From Anthoceros angustus (lineage: Eukaryota > Streptophyta > Anthocerotopsida > Anthocerotales > Anthocerotaceae), in contig VJWM01000259.1 of NCBI GenBank assembly GCA_010909165.1, positions 1 through 64,000 of the forward strand: a stretch of 64,000 nucleotides of DNA. The letters run 5' to 3'. The position numbers and the translations under genes are program-made. The notes beneath the pieces were generated by a model. The model was not told the origin of the DNA, did no database searches, and saw only the letters and a list, made by a program, of their open reading frames with translations. Every line of letters starts with the position of its first letter. The stretch's first letter is position 1. Positions 63,836-64,000 of this stretch are shown in pieces.

Positions 63836-64000
63836 AACTTTCATTTCTCGTCTGGCGGAGGCGACTTGGCCACGATGAGATTTCTGACGAGGAGTTGGTT
63901 GCCACAGGTCGAAGGAGGACGTGAGCATGTTGTAGACGGCCTAAGAATTGATCAGCAAGTCTTGTTGCAGAGGCCAAATGAGCAAGAAGGGGCGTTGTGC
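63836..64000 (+). pseudogene. Plus-strand Q-family RNase H-integrase linker, cut by window edge
   Basis: The frame includes GREHVVDGLRIDQQVLLQRP and NEQEG, the same linker as at 48530-48850 on the other strand. The element continues beyond the window. Confidence 0.65.

Noticed and set aside
1-64000. tRNA, rRNA, snRNA or host single-copy genes
   Set aside because: No tRNA A/B-box cloverleaf, rRNA core segment or intact multi-exon gene was seen on reading through; all strong signals are retrotransposon domains.
1-64000. Window as a circular molecule, because the right end (linker text at 63916-64000) and the left end (1-135) are parts of the same linker family
   Set aside because: The two ends cover adjacent but not overlapping parts of a repeated element; abundance of the family explains this without circularity.

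Overview
The window looks like intergenic DNA from a large, retrotransposon-rich plant (streptophyte) nuclear genome. Ty1/copia and Ty3/gypsy remnants fill almost all of it, the copia element C1 has a plant-type initiator-Met tRNA primer site, and one gypsy element has the usual plant TGGCGCC primer site. I found no rRNA, tRNA, CRISPR array or intact host gene. The species cannot be named from the sequence. Nearly every reading frame is broken by 1-5 nt indels, so domains have to be followed across frames; this is either element decay or residual read error.

Layout. (1) 0.1-30.6 kb: an outer plus-strand Ty3/gypsy element (E1) with LTRs at 136-785 and 29962-30576. Two minus-strand elements lie inside it: copia C1 (5489-13207), which splits E1's RNase H, and gypsy E2 (15827-28835), which splits the region downstream of the E1 integrase. 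E1 also carries an AT-hook ORF after the integrase and an unrecognised acidic tail ORF. (2) 30.6-37 kb: plus-strand copia C2. (3) 37.4-40.5 kb: plus-strand copia C3, with the longest open frame of the window (398 codons). (4) 40.5-62.8 kb: an Athila/Tat-like gypsy family (Q/P), mostly minus strand, with a plus-strand LTR at its left edge, a coiled-coil ORF3 and LTRs at 54.3-57.7 kb. (5) 62.8-64 kb: a plus-strand member of the same family, running off the window.

Most interesting content: E2. Read on its own strand it encodes gag with two CCHC knuckles, an unrecognised stretch, a cytosine-5 DNA methyltransferase domain (22.64-23.53 kb; motifs I, IV, VI, VIII and X in canonical order), RT, RNase H, integrase, and a PHD finger after the integrase (16.7-16.85 kb). 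The element would thus combine a chromatin reader with a DNA-methylation writer. Retrotransposon-borne cytosine methyltransferases have been reported in a few eukaryotes, including dinoflagellates and charophyte algae; I recall no description of one paired with a PHD-tailed integrase.

The second theme is duplication. At least a dozen direct tandem duplications (0.2-1.9 kb) lie inside these elements, and most junctions show 5-9 bp of shared microhomology. They are either template-switch products or assembly artefacts, and long reads would decide between the two.
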